Shown one piece after another: positions 27,937-37,568 of a stretch of DNA of 64,000 nt (its first letter is position 1; each line of letters starts with the position of its first letter). Both the position numbers and the translations under genes were made by a program. The notes beneath the pieces are model-generated. The model saw only the letters and a list, made by a program, of their open reading frames with translations. It ran no database searches and was not told the DNA's origin. The stretch spans positions 372,001 through 436,000 of the forward strand of contig CAVWVF010000008.1 of the NCBI GenBank assembly GCA_963758335.1, written 5' to 3'. Source of the DNA: Roseiarcus sp963758335. GTDB lineage: Bacteria > Pseudomonadota > Alphaproteobacteria > Rhizobiales > Beijerinckiaceae.

Positions 27937-28887
27937 TCAAGCCGCTTCTTGCTGCTTCTGCTTCTGCTTCTGCTGTGGGTATGTGGGCAACGCGTTTGCG
28001 TTGTCCAAGCGAAGCGGCATATCCACAGCCCTCGCCGCCGCCTCGATTTTGTCCATGCCGGCGCGCCACACCGCCATCGGCATCAGATTGTTCATCGCCT
28101 GGTGCGGGCGCCGAAAATTGTAAAAGGTCATCCAGGAACTGATGCCGGCCCGCGCCTCGCGGCCATCGGCGTAGGCTTTCAGATGCACTTCTTCATACTT
28201 GATCGAGCGCCACAGCCGTTCGATGAAAATGTTGTCCATGAAACGGCCGCGTCCGTCCATCGAAATCGCGACGCCGGCCGCCGCGAGCTTGCCGACGAAA
28301 GCCTCGGAGGTGAAAGTGGAGCCCTGATCGGTATTGAAAATCCGCGGCTTTCCGAACCGAAGCAGCGCCTCCTCCAGCGCCGCCGCGCAGAAGCTCGCAT
28401 CGTTGGTGTTCGACAGCCGCCACGCCAGAACCGCCCGGCTCGCCCAGTCGATGATCGCCACCAGATAGATGAAGCCGCACGCCATCGGGATGTAGGTCAC
28501 GTCGGCCGCCCACACGTGGTTCGGCTCGACAATCTTCAGGCCGCGCAGCAGGTAGGGGTATATCTTGCGCCCGGGCGCGGCTTTGCTCGTGCCGGGGCGT
28601 GGAACCAGCGCTTCGATCCCCATCACCCGCATCAGCCGCCGCACTCGCTTGCGGTTGACCCCACGGCCTTCCTTGTTGAGTTCGAAGGTCATTCGCCGCG
28701 AGCCGTAGAACGGAAGTTCGAGATGCAGTTCGTCGATGCGGCGCATCACCGCCAGATCGTCCGCCCGGGCGACGGGCTTGGGGCGGTAGACCGCCGAGCG
28801 CGCCACGCCCACAAGCGCGCATTGGCGGCGCACCGACAGGTCCTTGCCAGGCCGTTCGACCATCGCTCTTCGATCGGGCGCGCTCAT
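27937..28887 (-). CDS. IS3 OrfB transposase
   Basis: 316 residues. HTH-like start (SVRRQCALVGVARSAVYRP), then the rve DDE core: VWAADVTYIPMACGFIYLVA (Asp), IFNTDQGSTFTSEAF (Asp), GRFMDNIFIERLWRSIKYEE (Glu), and NFRRPHQAMNNLMP. Intact, so this copy could move both elements. Normally expressed as an OrfAB fusion by -1 frameshifting, here also able to start at the ATGA overlap. Confidence 0.95.
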   Translation of the reverse strand: MSAPDRRAMVERPGKDLSVRRQCALVGVARSAVYRPKPVARADDLAVMRRIDELHLELPFYGSRRMTFELNKEGRGVNRKRVRRLMRVMGIEALVPRPGTSKAAPGRKIYPYLLRGLKIVEPNHVWAADVTYIPMACGFIYLVAIIDWASRAVLAWRLSNTNDASFCAAALEEALLRFGKPRIFNTDQGSTFTSEAFVGKLAAAGVAISMDGRGRFMDNIFIERLWRSIKYEEVHLKAYADGREARAGISSWMTFYNFRRPHQAMNNLMPMAVWRAGMDKIEAAARAVDMPLRLDNANALPTYPQQKQKQKQQEAA

Positions 28888-29177
28888 CGACCTGGCCTCC
28901 TGGCCAAGAAATCCCGTTCGACCGTCAGTTGGCCGATCTTGGCGTAAAGCTTGGCCGTCTCACGTTCGCGCTCCTCCTCGCCATCGCCCGAACCGCTCGC
29001 CCCGCGCGCGAACAGGCTCGCCGCATTGTCGAGAACCTGCTTCTTCCAGGCATAAATCTGGTTCGGATGCACCCCGTGCCGCTTCGCCAGTTCCGGAACC
29101 GTCGCATCCTCGCGCAACGCCTCGAGCGCAATCTTCGCCTTGAACGCCGCATCAAACTTCTTGCGTGACTTCGTCAT
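28884..29177 (-). CDS. IS3 OrfA
   Basis: 97 residues, same as copy 1 except one residue (GQLTVERDF instead of GQPTVERDF). HTH plus zipper. Overlaps orfB by four bases. Confidence 0.9.
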   Translation of the reverse strand: MTKSRKKFDAAFKAKIALEALREDATVPELAKRHGVHPNQIYAWKKQVLDNAASLFARGASGSGDGEEERERETAKLYAKIGQLTVERDFLARRPGR

Positions 29178-29395
29178 TTCTCGCTCCATCGGTTGCGACA
29201 GAGCAGGACATTTCACACCTTAGCCAATGGTCCTAAATCCGGGGTCCAGCTCAAGGGCTACCGAACCAAACGAAACCTCAAAGCCATCGTCTACCTCATC
29301 GCCGGTGACGTGCTCGCTAATTCACCCATTTGAAATAGCGACGAGCCTGGTGCCACTAATTGTGCTGCTGTCTCGACTTGCGCCAGAACGCTTAA

Positions 29396-29575
29396 TGCGA
29401 CGCTCGGCATACGTTTGCTGGGACGCCGGGGAAGGCGGACTGTTATGGCAAAAGCGTTTCAGCGTTGGTTAACCAGTTTGGTATTGTTGGAGGGCTTACT
29501 GCCGCAGCCGCAGCTCTGGGGTTCCCCAACGTGCAGGCACTGCAGAATGCCATTCAGACGTTTTGCGGGGGATAA
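29396..29575 (+). pseudogene. C-terminal fragment of an unknown protein
   Basis: An open stretch ending DCYGKSVSALVNQFGIVGGL ... LGFPNVQALQNAIQTFCGG looks like a real conserved ending (small helix pair, Cys pair) but has no start: a TAA precedes it. The rest of 29254-29721 holds scraps with no gene, among them LKGYRTKRNLKAIVYLIAGD right after the IS3 end. Confidence 0.4.
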
Positions 29576-29721
29576 GGGTTACGATTGGGACACTGGATTT
29601 ACCGGCGCGTGGGCATTTACCGACGCGGAGTTGACCAGACCCTGATGCCCCTCGTCGAGGGCGACGAAGCTCGGCCGCTCGCCGAAAGAGGCGATGCGGC
29701 AGGGTGGACGCCCGCAAAACT

Positions 29722-30087
29722 CTAGCCAAAGATATTTGAAATTTCAGGACGGTGGCGCGAGCAGGTGCGTGGGGTATCCGAGGATGGTTGAGACGCGCCG
29801 GTCTGGCGATCGGAATAGATGAAGGCGGGTCCCTCGATGCGATAGTTGCCCTTCCAATCGATGACGAAGGAGGTATCGTTTTGTTCGATGTGGACGGGTT
29901 CGGGGTCGCCGTCGCGGGCCAGCCTTGCGGCGAGTTGATCGGACGGGTCGAGCAGCCAGGCGTCGCCGGTTTCGGTAGAGAACAGGACAAGCTGACCAAC
30001 AGTGACGACGCGCCCATGGCGGTCAGCAGCCCGGCGCTGGATGGAGCGGACCTCGTCGGCGAGGCGAAAGCTCTTCCCCTCCACCAT
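29722..30087 (-). pseudogene. small gene of two-gene element, copy 1
   Basis: Same as copy 3 up to FIYSDRQT, then a missing C shifts the frame to GASQPSSDTPRT and it runs out of the element end. The intact form is at 53108. Shared lesion with copy 2 shows these two copies are closest relatives. Confidence 0.7.
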
Positions 30088-30149
30088 CTGTTTGCCCGGT
30101 CGACGCCGGATCGCCTTTCGATCCCTGCCGGGTATCGAGGGGGCTGCCA

Positions 30150-31453
30150 TGGATTTGTTCACCAAGCTGTTCGGCGACTTCTTGGTCTTCGTCTATCACT
30201 GCTTCGACCGGATTGTCATTCGCGGCTATCTGACGGCGCTGTCGCGGCCCGAGCTGGTCGTCCACTTCTTCCGTGAGATCGTCGGGGTGGCGGAGGTCAG
30301 CAAGGAGGCGCTGAGCCAGCGGACGGCCGATTACCAGAATTGGGTGGAAGCCTACGCGCGCAGCCACCGCAGCACGTGGTCCTCCTTGCGCCGCATGGAG
30401 AAGCGCAATGCCTACGGTGTCTACTTCATCTTCAAGAGCATGGAGCAAGGGCCGACCGGCTGCGCTGGTGCGCGACGATGCGGTAGTGCGGGTCCTTGGC
30501 CGGGTACTTCGGCAGGCTGATGCGGCAATCACGCGATCCCGATCGAATGGGCCGAGAAGGGGGTACGCTTCTACGCCATCTCCCAGATCGAGTACTGCCG
30601 CAACTTCATCTTCAGGCGTCACTTTCCCATCCACAAGCTATTCGAGCGCAGCTGCGAACTCGGCCTGTGGCGGCTCAGCGCCGACAAGATCGCCACGATC
30701 TTCGGCAAGCGGGTCAGTCGCCGGATGCATGGCAAGCTGGCCACGGTCATCGACCAGATCGAGCACGGCCATCATGTCTTCCGCGCCTACTTCAAGAGCG
30801 GCTTCCTCAAACAGTATGAGAAGTTCCTGACCTTTCTGCGCAACGAATTGGTCTCCAACAATCTCGCCGACTTCGGCCTGCTTAAGGGGCTCGACCATCT
30901 CGATGCCGTGCGGACCACCTTCCAGCTGATCACGGATCGCTTCGCCGGCTTCCAGGCCGAGTGGCTCAACGTGCATGTCGATTTCCCGCTGCTGCAGCGC
31001 CTCGCCCATCCGATCACCATCGGCGCGGTGCGTTATCCCGGCCTCAAGATCCACGAGCCGCGCATCATCCGCCTGTTCGAGGTCCTCCTGCATGGCGGTC
31101 CTCAGATCGGCGGCTGGACGGCCCGGCAGATCCATCAAGCCGTCCTCGACACCTTCGACCTCTCTGAGAAGACCTACCGCCTGAACCAGCTCCGCTACGA
31201 CTTGCGCAAGCTCAAGGGACACGGCCTGATCGAGCGCGACGGCTCGCGCTACGCCTACCGGCTCTCACCCAAGGGCGTCCAAGTCGCCCTCCTCTTCCTC
31301 TTCTTCCACAAGCGCCTGTGCGGCCCCCTCGCCAACAGCCGCTTCCATCACCGGCCGGACCCGCAACACCGTCCAGACAGCCGGCTCGAAGCCGCCTATC
31401 ACCGCGCCGACACCGCCATCCAACGCGTCGTCGATCTCTTGGCTGCAGCTTGA
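30150..31453 (+). pseudogene. large gene of two-gene element, copy 1 (rearranged)
   Basis: Begins MDLFTKLFGDFLVFVYHCFD and follows the intact copies to NWVEAYAR. Between about 30361 and 30585 it holds two short inverted pieces, one displaced forward piece and a deletion of several hundred bases. It resumes at FYAISQIEYCRNFIF and reads to the normal end. It cannot give the full protein. Confidence 0.85.
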
Positions 31454-31570
31454 TCGCCCCGCGCCTCAATGACAATGTTCGACTCGTCTTGTCTATGATC
31501 CCTCAGGTAAGAATCTAAAATTCCGCGCATTCCAAAAGGGCATTATACGGGCGAGTTTCGAGAGATAGAC

Positions 31571-32272
31571 ATGACTCAGAAGAAATCCCGACGTGCGGCC
31601 ACGGTCGCACGAGTCGAGCGCGTCCGCCGCCCCGCGCTGAAGAAGCCGCGTCGTCCGCCGTCGCCGCGTTCGGACGGCGAGATACATCCGAAGGGCGTTC
31701 TCATTGGCTATGCGCGAGTTTCGACGCTCGACCAGAATTTGGCCTTGCAGCGAGACGCGCTGACAGAGGCCGGATGCACGAAGCTTTTCGTTGAGCAGGT
31801 GTCCGGAGCGGTGTTGGATCGACCCGCCCTACGCGACGCGCTCGAATTCGCGCGAGCGGGCGACACTGTCGTCGTTTGGAAGCTGGACCGCCTAGCGCGT
31901 TCCATGAAGCAGTTGATCGAGACGCTGGAAACGCTCCGGTTGAGAAACATCGGGTTTCGGAGCCTCACGGAAGCGCTCGATACGACGACGCCACAAGGAC
32001 GGCTTGTGTTTCACATGTTCGGCGCACTCGCGGAGTTCGAGCGAAGCCTGATCCGCGAACGAACCCAAGCAGGACTAGCCGCCGCGAGGCGGGCAGGACG
32101 CACAGGAGGCCGACCGGCGAAACTGACCGACGACGATCTTGATGTTGCGACCACGCTGCTTGCGAACCCCGATATTACGGTTGCCGAGGTCGCGGAGCGC
32201 GTCGGGGTGTCCCCCGCGGCGCTCTATCGCTATTTGCCCGCCGCGCGGACGGCGAATACTCTGGACGTTTGA
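31571..32272 (+). CDS. serine recombinase (resolvase/invertase)
   Basis: 233 residues. A basic 42-residue extension is followed by the resolvase domain: VLIGYARVSTLDQN with nucleophile Ser51, VVWKLDRLARSMKQLIETLE, and FHMFGALAEFERSLIRERT on the long E-helix. A C-terminal HTH (ITVAEVAERVGVSPAALYRY) follows. Such enzymes resolve transposon cointegrates or invert DNA. GGGCATTATACGGGCGAG just upstream could be part of a res-like site. Intact and next to the scrambled element copy. Confidence 0.9.
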   Translation: MTQKKSRRAATVARVERVRRPALKKPRRPPSPRSDGEIHPKGVLIGYARVSTLDQNLALQRDALTEAGCTKLFVEQVSGAVLDRPALRDALEFARAGDTVVVWKLDRLARSMKQLIETLETLRLRNIGFRSLTEALDTTTPQGRLVFHMFGALAEFERSLIRERTQAGLAAARRAGRTGGRPAKLTDDDLDVATTLLANPDITVAEVAERVGVSPAALYRYLPAARTANTLDV

Positions 32273-32317
32273 CAATAGCGGTGTTCTGGAGATGCAGCCA
32301 AGATAGGGAGCGGTCGA

Positions 32318-32725
32318 ATGCGTAGTTACGCAGCAGTAATTTATATAACGTTTATTTTTGCAAGCGCAGCGGCGGCGGCGGACAACAATGCCGACGATTG
32401 TCGCTTGATAAAAAATGATTCCGAGCGGCTTAAATGCTTCGATAGCGCGATGTCAAATAAGTATAGTCGTAACACCGATGAATATCAGATCATGAATCCG
32501 AACGATGTATATCTGGATTGGAAATCTATAATAGGCCACAAGATATCAGTCAGGGGAATATATTTAGAGCTGGCTGGACAGGGGTTTATACACGACATAG
32601 AAGGCGGCGGAACGGTATTCGTTGACGTTTCGCGCGCTCCGAGACCTGACAGGGCATCGGTTTCTGGTTGCAGTCAATGCATAGTTACAATTCAAGGAAG
32701 TGTAATGTCTGGCGTCGCAGAATAA
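32318..32725 (+). CDS. exported hypothetical protein
   Basis: 135 residues with signal peptide (YAAVIYITFIFASAAAAADN). The mature start CRLIKNDSERLKCFDSAMS is the Cys...R-L-x-C-[FY]-D motif common at the N-terminus of small periplasmic proteins. A beta-rich tail with CSQC follows. A/T-rich relative to neighbours. Function unknown; no partner gene adjacent. Confidence 0.65.
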   Translation: MRSYAAVIYITFIFASAAAAADNNADDCRLIKNDSERLKCFDSAMSNKYSRNTDEYQIMNPNDVYLDWKSIIGHKISVRGIYLELAGQGFIHDIEGGGTVFVDVSRAPRPDRASVSGCSQCIVTIQGSVMSGVAE

Positions 32726-32856
32726 CCTTACGGACTACGCGACGAAAATGAAGGGCCTAGCCTCGTCGCGACCAACGTTTGTGTCCTCCGATGCCAATCA
32801 AGAATTATGACGAGGCTTCTTGCCTTCGATAAATCAAACGCTTAGCCTCGTCATAA

Positions 32857-33430
32857 ATGAGTCTCGAAACGAAATCCGCAAAACGGCTCGTCGGCTACGC
32901 GCGAGTCAGCACACAGCAACAAGACCTCGCGCGTCAGACCAAGGCGCTCAAGCGCCTCGGTCGCGCCGTGGTCTATTCCGATAAAGCGTCTGGCAAGAGC
33001 ATGGCCGGACGGCCAGAGCTTGCCCGCGCCCTCGATGACCTCGACACCGGCGACGAGCTTGTGATTGCCGAATGGGACAGGGCGACGCGCTCGATGTGGG
33101 ACGGTTTGCAGATCATCAAAGCGGAGATCGACGCCGGAGCCGCGATCAAGGTGCTCGACCGCGGCTATATCGACCTCACCACCCCTATGGGGGCGCGGTT
33201 TCATGGCGCTGATGTCGGCAATGGCCGAGGACGAACGCGCTTGCGGATCATCAAGCGCACCCACGAAGGCCGACAGGTTGCCCGCGCCAAGGGCGTCAGG
33301 ATGGGGCGTAAGCCGAAGCTCACCCCGCACCAGATCAAGGAGGCGCGGCAGCGCCTCGCCAAAGGCGCCGACGCGCGACCTCGCCAAGAGCTACGGCGTA
33401 AGCGTCAGCACGATTTCGCGGCTCCGCTGA
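32857..33430 (+). pseudogene. serine recombinase, multiply frameshifted
   Basis: KRLVGYARVSTQQQDLARQT gives the catalytic Ser block, then ELVIAEWDRATRSMWDGLQI. After TTPMG the frame shifts (GFMALMSAMAEDERA), shifts back at RIIKRTHEGRQVARAKGVRM, and shifts again after RLAKGAD to DLAKSYGVSVSTISRLR, the HTH. Three lesions within 250 bp, so a dead gene. Different subfamily from the intact recombinase at 31571. Confidence 0.85.
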
Positions 33431-33682
33431 CGATGCGCTGATCGACGATCCGTTCGGCTCGATGGAGGACGCCCGCCCGCAGTCACGGGCATGGAACGAC
33501 GGGCATGGAACGATATGTCCGTTTCACGCGTTGTTCGAATTGACTTCCGACGCCGGGTTCCTGCGGGTTCCCGCAGGGAGGAGCCCATGAAACCTAATCT
33601 GGCTCTCATTCTAGCAATTAGATTCTTACCTGAGGGATCATAGACAAGACGAGTCGAACATTGTCATTGAGGCGCGGGGCGA

Positions 33683-35302
33683 TCAAGCTGCAGCCAAGAG
33701 ATCGACGACGCGTTGGATGGCGGTGTCGGCGCGGTGATAGGCGGCTTCGAGCCGGCTGTCTGGACGGTGTTGCGGGTCCGGCCGGTGATGGAAGCGGCTG
33801 TTGGCGAGGGGGCCGCACAGGCGCTTGTGGAAGAAGAGGAAGAGGAGGGCGACTTGGACGCCCTTGGGTGAGAGCCGGTAGGCGTAGCGCGAGCCGTCGC
33901 GCTCGATCAGGCCGTGTCCCTTGAGCTTGCGCAAGTCGTAGCGGAGCTGGTTCAGGCGGTAGGTCTTCTCAGAGAGGTCGAAGGTGTCGAGGACGGCTTG
34001 ATGGATCTGCCGGGCCGTCCAGCCGCCGATCTGAGGACCGCCATGCAGGAGGACCTCGAACAGGCGGATGATGCGCGGCTCGTGGATCTTGAGGCCGGGA
34101 TAACGCACCGCGCCGATCGTGATCGGATGGGCGAGGCGCTGCAGCAGCGGGAAATCGACATGCACGTTGAGCCACTCGGCCTGGAAGCCGGCGAAGCGAT
34201 CCGTGATCAGCTGGAAGGTGGTCCGCACGGCATCGAGATGGTCGAGCCCCTTAAGCAGGCCGAAGTCGGTGAGATTGTTGGAGACCAATTCGTTGCGCAG
34301 AAAGGTCAGGAACTTCTCATACTGTTTGAGGAAGCCGCTCTTGAAGTAGGCGCGGAAGACATGATGGCCGTGCTCGATCTGGTCGATGACCGTGGCCAGC
34401 TTGCCATGCATCCGGCGACTGACCCGCTTGCCGAAGATCGTGGCGATCTTGTCGGCGCTGAGCCGCCACAGGCCGAGTTCGCAGCTGCGCTCGAATAGCT
34501 TGTGGATGGGAAAGCGACGCCTGAAGATGAAGTTGCGGCAGTACTCGATCTGGGAGATGGCGTAGAAGCGTGACAGGTTGAGCTTGGCGCGCTCCTTCTT
34601 TGAGAATTTCGGTCCGAGGATCAGGGTCCAGTAGTCGAGGCGGCGGCGAATGATCTCTGGGCTCAGCCGGTCGGCCGACGCCTGCAGCGCCGCTGCATCG
34701 TCGACGGCGAGGAAAGCGTTGTCATGCTTGCGGAAGCCGATCCCCGCCCGCTTCAGCTCCTGCTCGATGAAGCTGTGGCCGTTGAGATAGTAGGCGGTCT
34801 GGAAAGGGAAGAAGGAAGCCACCCGCACAACCATCGGTCCGAGCGCCTCGTCGCGGACATAGAAGTAGTAATGCGTGAAGCGGCTGCGCTGGTGCGCGAC
34901 GATGCGGTAGTGCGGGTCCTTGGCCGGGTACTTCGGCAGGCTGATGCGGAAGGTCGGCCCTTGCTCCATGCTCTTGAAGATGAAGTAGACACCGTAGGCA
35001 TTGCGCTTCTCCATGCGGCGCAGCCACCGCAGCACGTGGTCCTCCTTGCGTACCCCCTTCTCGGCCCATTCGATCGGGATCGCGTGATTGCGCGCGTAGG
35101 CTTCCACCCAATTCTGGTAATCGGCCGTCCGCTGGCTCAGCGCCTCCTTGCTGACCTCCGCCACCCCGACGATCTCACGGAAGAAGTGGACGACCAGCTC
35201 GGGCCGCGACAGCGCCGTCAGATAGCCGCGAATGACAATCCGGTCGAAGCAGTGATAGACGAAGACCAAGAAGTCGCCGAACAGCTTGGTGAACAAATCC
35301 AT
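33683..35302 (-). CDS. large protein of two-gene repeat element, copy 2
   Basis: 539 residues, intact. Notable blocks: HCFDRIVIRGYLTALSR near the start; RFTHYYFYVRDEALGPMVVR; FPFQTAYYLNGHSFIEQELK; GIGFRKHDNAFLAV; and a C-terminal winged-helix-like TYRLNQLRYDLRKLKGHGLI then YRLSPKGVQVALLFLFFHKR. I recall a broad family of multicopy proteins with the FDR-RG, HYYxY and LNG blocks that is usually called hypothetical. No DDE, HUH, tyrosine- or serine-recombinase signature is evident. Three copies with common ends imply it, or its partner, drives mobility. Divergent small gene starts 61 bp away. Confidence 0.8.
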   Translation of the reverse strand: MDLFTKLFGDFLVFVYHCFDRIVIRGYLTALSRPELVVHFFREIVGVAEVSKEALSQRTADYQNWVEAYARNHAIPIEWAEKGVRKEDHVLRWLRRMEKRNAYGVYFIFKSMEQGPTFRISLPKYPAKDPHYRIVAHQRSRFTHYYFYVRDEALGPMVVRVASFFPFQTAYYLNGHSFIEQELKRAGIGFRKHDNAFLAVDDAAALQASADRLSPEIIRRRLDYWTLILGPKFSKKERAKLNLSRFYAISQIEYCRNFIFRRRFPIHKLFERSCELGLWRLSADKIATIFGKRVSRRMHGKLATVIDQIEHGHHVFRAYFKSGFLKQYEKFLTFLRNELVSNNLTDFGLLKGLDHLDAVRTTFQLITDRFAGFQAEWLNVHVDFPLLQRLAHPITIGAVRYPGLKIHEPRIIRLFEVLLHGGPQIGGWTARQIHQAVLDTFDLSEKTYRLNQLRYDLRKLKGHGLIERDGSRYAYRLSPKGVQVALLFLFFHKRLCGPLANSRFHHRPDPQHRPDSRLEAAYHRADTAIQRVVDLLAAA

Positions 35303-35363
35303 GGCAGCCCCCTCGATACCCGGCAGGGATCGAAAGGCGATCCGGCGTCGACCGGGCAAACAG

Positions 35364-35729
35364 ATGGTGGAGGGGAAGAGCTTTCGCCTCGCCGACGAGG
35401 TCCGCTACATCCAGCGCCGGGCTGCTGACCGCCATGGGCGCGTCGTCACTGTTGGTCAGCTTGTCCTGTTCTCTACCGAAACCGGCGACGCCTGGCTGCT
35501 CGACCCGTCCGATCAACTCGCCGCAAGGCTGGCCCGCGACGGCGACCCCGAACCCGTCCACATCGAACAAAACGATACCTCCTTCGTCATCGATTGGAAG
35601 GGCAACTATCGCATCGAGGGACCCGCCTTCATCTATTCCGATCGCCAGACCGGCGCGTCTCAACCATCCTCGGATACCCCACGCACCTGCTCGCGCCACC
35701 GTCCTGAAATTTCAAATATCTTTGGCTAG
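35364..35729 (+). pseudogene. small gene of two-gene element, copy 2
   Basis: Same product as 53108 to residue ~95 (SFRLADEVRYIQRRAADRHG ... YRIEGPAFIYSDRQT), then one missing C in GACC-GGCGCG shifts the frame to the element end, ending in the flank. Truncation may not abolish function, but the LGYPTHLLAPPS ending is lost. Confidence 0.7.
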
Positions 35730-37276
35730 CATTGGGCTCGGGGCATTGCCTTTCACGACCGTTGGTTCACGGGCAGTTCATTTCGGCGGCGGTCATTTCG
35801 GCGGTGGTCATTTCGGCGGCGGTCATTTCGGCGGCGGTCATTTCGGCGGCGGTCATTTCGGCGGCGGCCATTTCGGCGGCGGCCATTTCGGCGGCGGCCA
35901 ATTTCGGCGGCGGTCATTTCGGCGGCGGTCATTTCGGCGGAGGCCATTTCGGCGGCGGTCATTTCGGCGGAGGCCATTTCGGCGGCCGTCATTTCGCCGG
36001 AGGCCATTTCGGCGGCGGTCATTTCGGCGGAAGCCATTTCGGCGGCGGCCGCTTCGGTGGAGGCCGCTTCGGTGGAGGCCGCTTCGGTGGAGGCCGCTTC
36101 GGTGGACGCAACCAATTTGCTGGGGGCCGGCAGTTTGGTGGCCGCAGTGGTTTGAACGGCAACGCTTTCGGCACGCAGGGAGGATGGAATGGCTTTGCCG
36201 GGAATGGTAGGGGTGGCGGCTGGGGCGGCGGCTGGGGAGGTTGGGGTGGCTGGGTCGGACCGGTGTTTTGGCCGTTTCTTTTAGGAGACCTCTTCTCGTA
36301 CGCGCTTTGGCCGTACGACTATTATTACCCGTTCTGGTCCTACGGTACTGCACTCGATTATGACTACGGACCCTATGTCCCCGCTTACGGCTATAACGGC
36401 TATAATGGTCTGTCCAACATATACGGCTATGCCACGGGCAGCGGAAATGACCGCTATGCCACGCGCGCGAATCAAATTCCGCCCGATGTGACGCAGATTC
36501 CGCCCGATGTGACGCAGAGCTGCGGCGGGTTCGCCCCGGGAGTGACCAGCTTTCCAATCGACCTGATCCGCCAAGCGATCCATCCGACTGGGGAGCAGAT
36601 CACTTTCCTTGATGACCTTGCCGCCGCGTCGTCAAAAGCGAGCGCGATCCTCAACGCCTCATGTCCAAGCGAACCTCCGCTCACGCCGCTCGCGCGGCTC
36701 GACGCTGTCGAAAGACGCCTCGAGGCGACGATACAAGCGATCGAAACCGTACGTCCTCCGCTCGTAAACTTGTACGAATCGCTGAGCGATGAGCAGAGGC
36801 AGCGCTTGGATGCGATTGGAGCAAAGGAGGCTCGATACGGACGCGGGACGGCAGCCAGCGGCTCGTCGGGAGCCACCGCGCTCGCCTCGCTGTGCGGCGA
36901 CCAAGCCACCAACTTCACCAGGCTGCCGTCGCAACGCATTCAGGAAATCGTCAAGCCGACCGGGCCGCAGGAGAGCGCTTTGGAGGACCTCAAGCAGGCG
37001 TCAGCGAAAGCCGCCGATGAGTTGCGCGCGTCCTGCCCGAGGCAAGTGGCGGAGTCACTCGTGGCGCGGCTCGACGAGATGACTGCTCAACTGGATGCAA
37101 TGGTGCGGGCGGTTAAAAGCCTGCGTCCGACACTCGCTACCTTCTATGCGTCGCTGAGCGACGAACAGAAGGCGCAATTCAACAATATGGGATACAGCGG
37201 GCCTCCCGGCGGGAAAGGATGATCACCAGGAAGCAACCACGGCGCGCGGCAGCGTCGGCGTTATGGGCGAATTCGG

Positions 37277-37568
37277 TTGCCGCCGCGCGCCGACGTCGTT
37301 GTCAGGCTACGCGACGAGCGCGTAATGCCGATTGAGTGCAAGGTGTCCAATTCGTCCGTGAATTCCTTACAAGCGTGTTCACGACACCGGCGGCAAGGCC
37401 TCGACGTGGTACCGAGAGCTGGGCGACGCGCAGGTGTTGCCGGCGGCCGTTTTGAGCGGAGTTTTTAGCCCCGCGAACTGCGAGGACGTTCAGAATCACA
37501 AGCATGTTGCCTTGTTCTGGCAGCATCGCTTGGGTGACCTCGCCGCCTTCGTGAAACGTGTGAAATAG
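37277..37568 (+). pseudogene. XamI-type restriction endonuclease remnant
   Basis: LPPRADVVVRLRDERVMPIE then CKVSNSSVNS is the XamI-family catalytic block (Asp ... E-C-K of a PD-(D/E)XK fold). One extra T in AATTCCTTACAAG shifts the frame. The tail then reads YKRVHDTGGKASTWYRELGD, QVLPAAVLSGVFSPAN and LFWQHRLGDLAAFVKRVK, ending at 37568. Only the C-terminal ~100 residues remain, and no methyltransferase is nearby. A decayed restriction-modification system. Confidence 0.75.

Larger units (their letters stand above)
27861..29253 (-). mobile_element. IS3 family element, copy 2 (inverted)
   Basis: Same ends as copy 1, opposite orientation. Seven bases longer through small indels, for example one extra CAGAAG unit near the orfB end. 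Both genes are intact. Confidence 0.9.
29722..31514 (+). mobile_element. two-gene repeat element, copy 1 (scrambled)
   Basis: Bounded by CTAGCCAAAGATATTTG and CCTCAGGTAAGAAT, the same ends as copies 2 and 3. It is 315 bp shorter: the middle of the large gene is deleted and partly re-ordered. Orientation is opposite to copies 2 and 3. Confidence 0.85.
33622..35729 (-). mobile_element. two-gene repeat element, copy 2
   Basis: 2108 bp. Plus-strand left end ATTCTTACCTGAGGG, right end ATCTTTGGCTAG. No terminal inverted repeats. It interrupts the signal peptide of the Gly/His gene, and the rejoined host sequence allows at most a ~3-bp (ATT) duplication. Confidence 0.88.
33587..37222 (+). pseudogene. 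Gly/His-repeat exported protein with LTXXQ-like domains, split by repeat element
   Basis: ATG 33587 follows GGGAGGAG. MKPNLALILA is cut by the two-gene element at 33622; after 35729 the frame continues IGLGALPFTTVGSRAVHFGG, completing a signal peptide. A 15-bp array coding HFGGG follows, then RFGGG, a Tyr-rich stretch and two LTXXQ-like modules (LYESLSDEQRQRLDAIG; FYASLSDEQKAQFNNMG). One extra A near 35901 in the array shifts the frame, so the exported start and the tail are out of register. LTXXQ proteins are periplasmic, related to Spy/CpxP. Function of this version unknown. Confidence 0.75.

Noticed and set aside
27861..29253. The two inverted IS3 copies as a composite transposon carrying 24.9-27.8 kb
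   Set aside because: No matching target duplications at the outer ends, and the segment between has no coherent cargo; possible but unsupported.
34724..35428. 234-residue plus-strand frame antisense to the large element protein
   Set aside because: Exact shadow of the 539-residue gene; it has no ribosome site and changes with the sense codons.
33611..35735. CTAGCA as a 6-bp target duplication of element copy 2
   Set aside because: CTAG is part of the element end in all three copies, so the match next to copy 2 is coincidental.
35765..36115. Regular short repeats resembling a CRISPR array
   Set aside because: The period is 15 bp with no unique spacers, and it codes HFGGG/RFGGG in one frame; no cas genes nearby.
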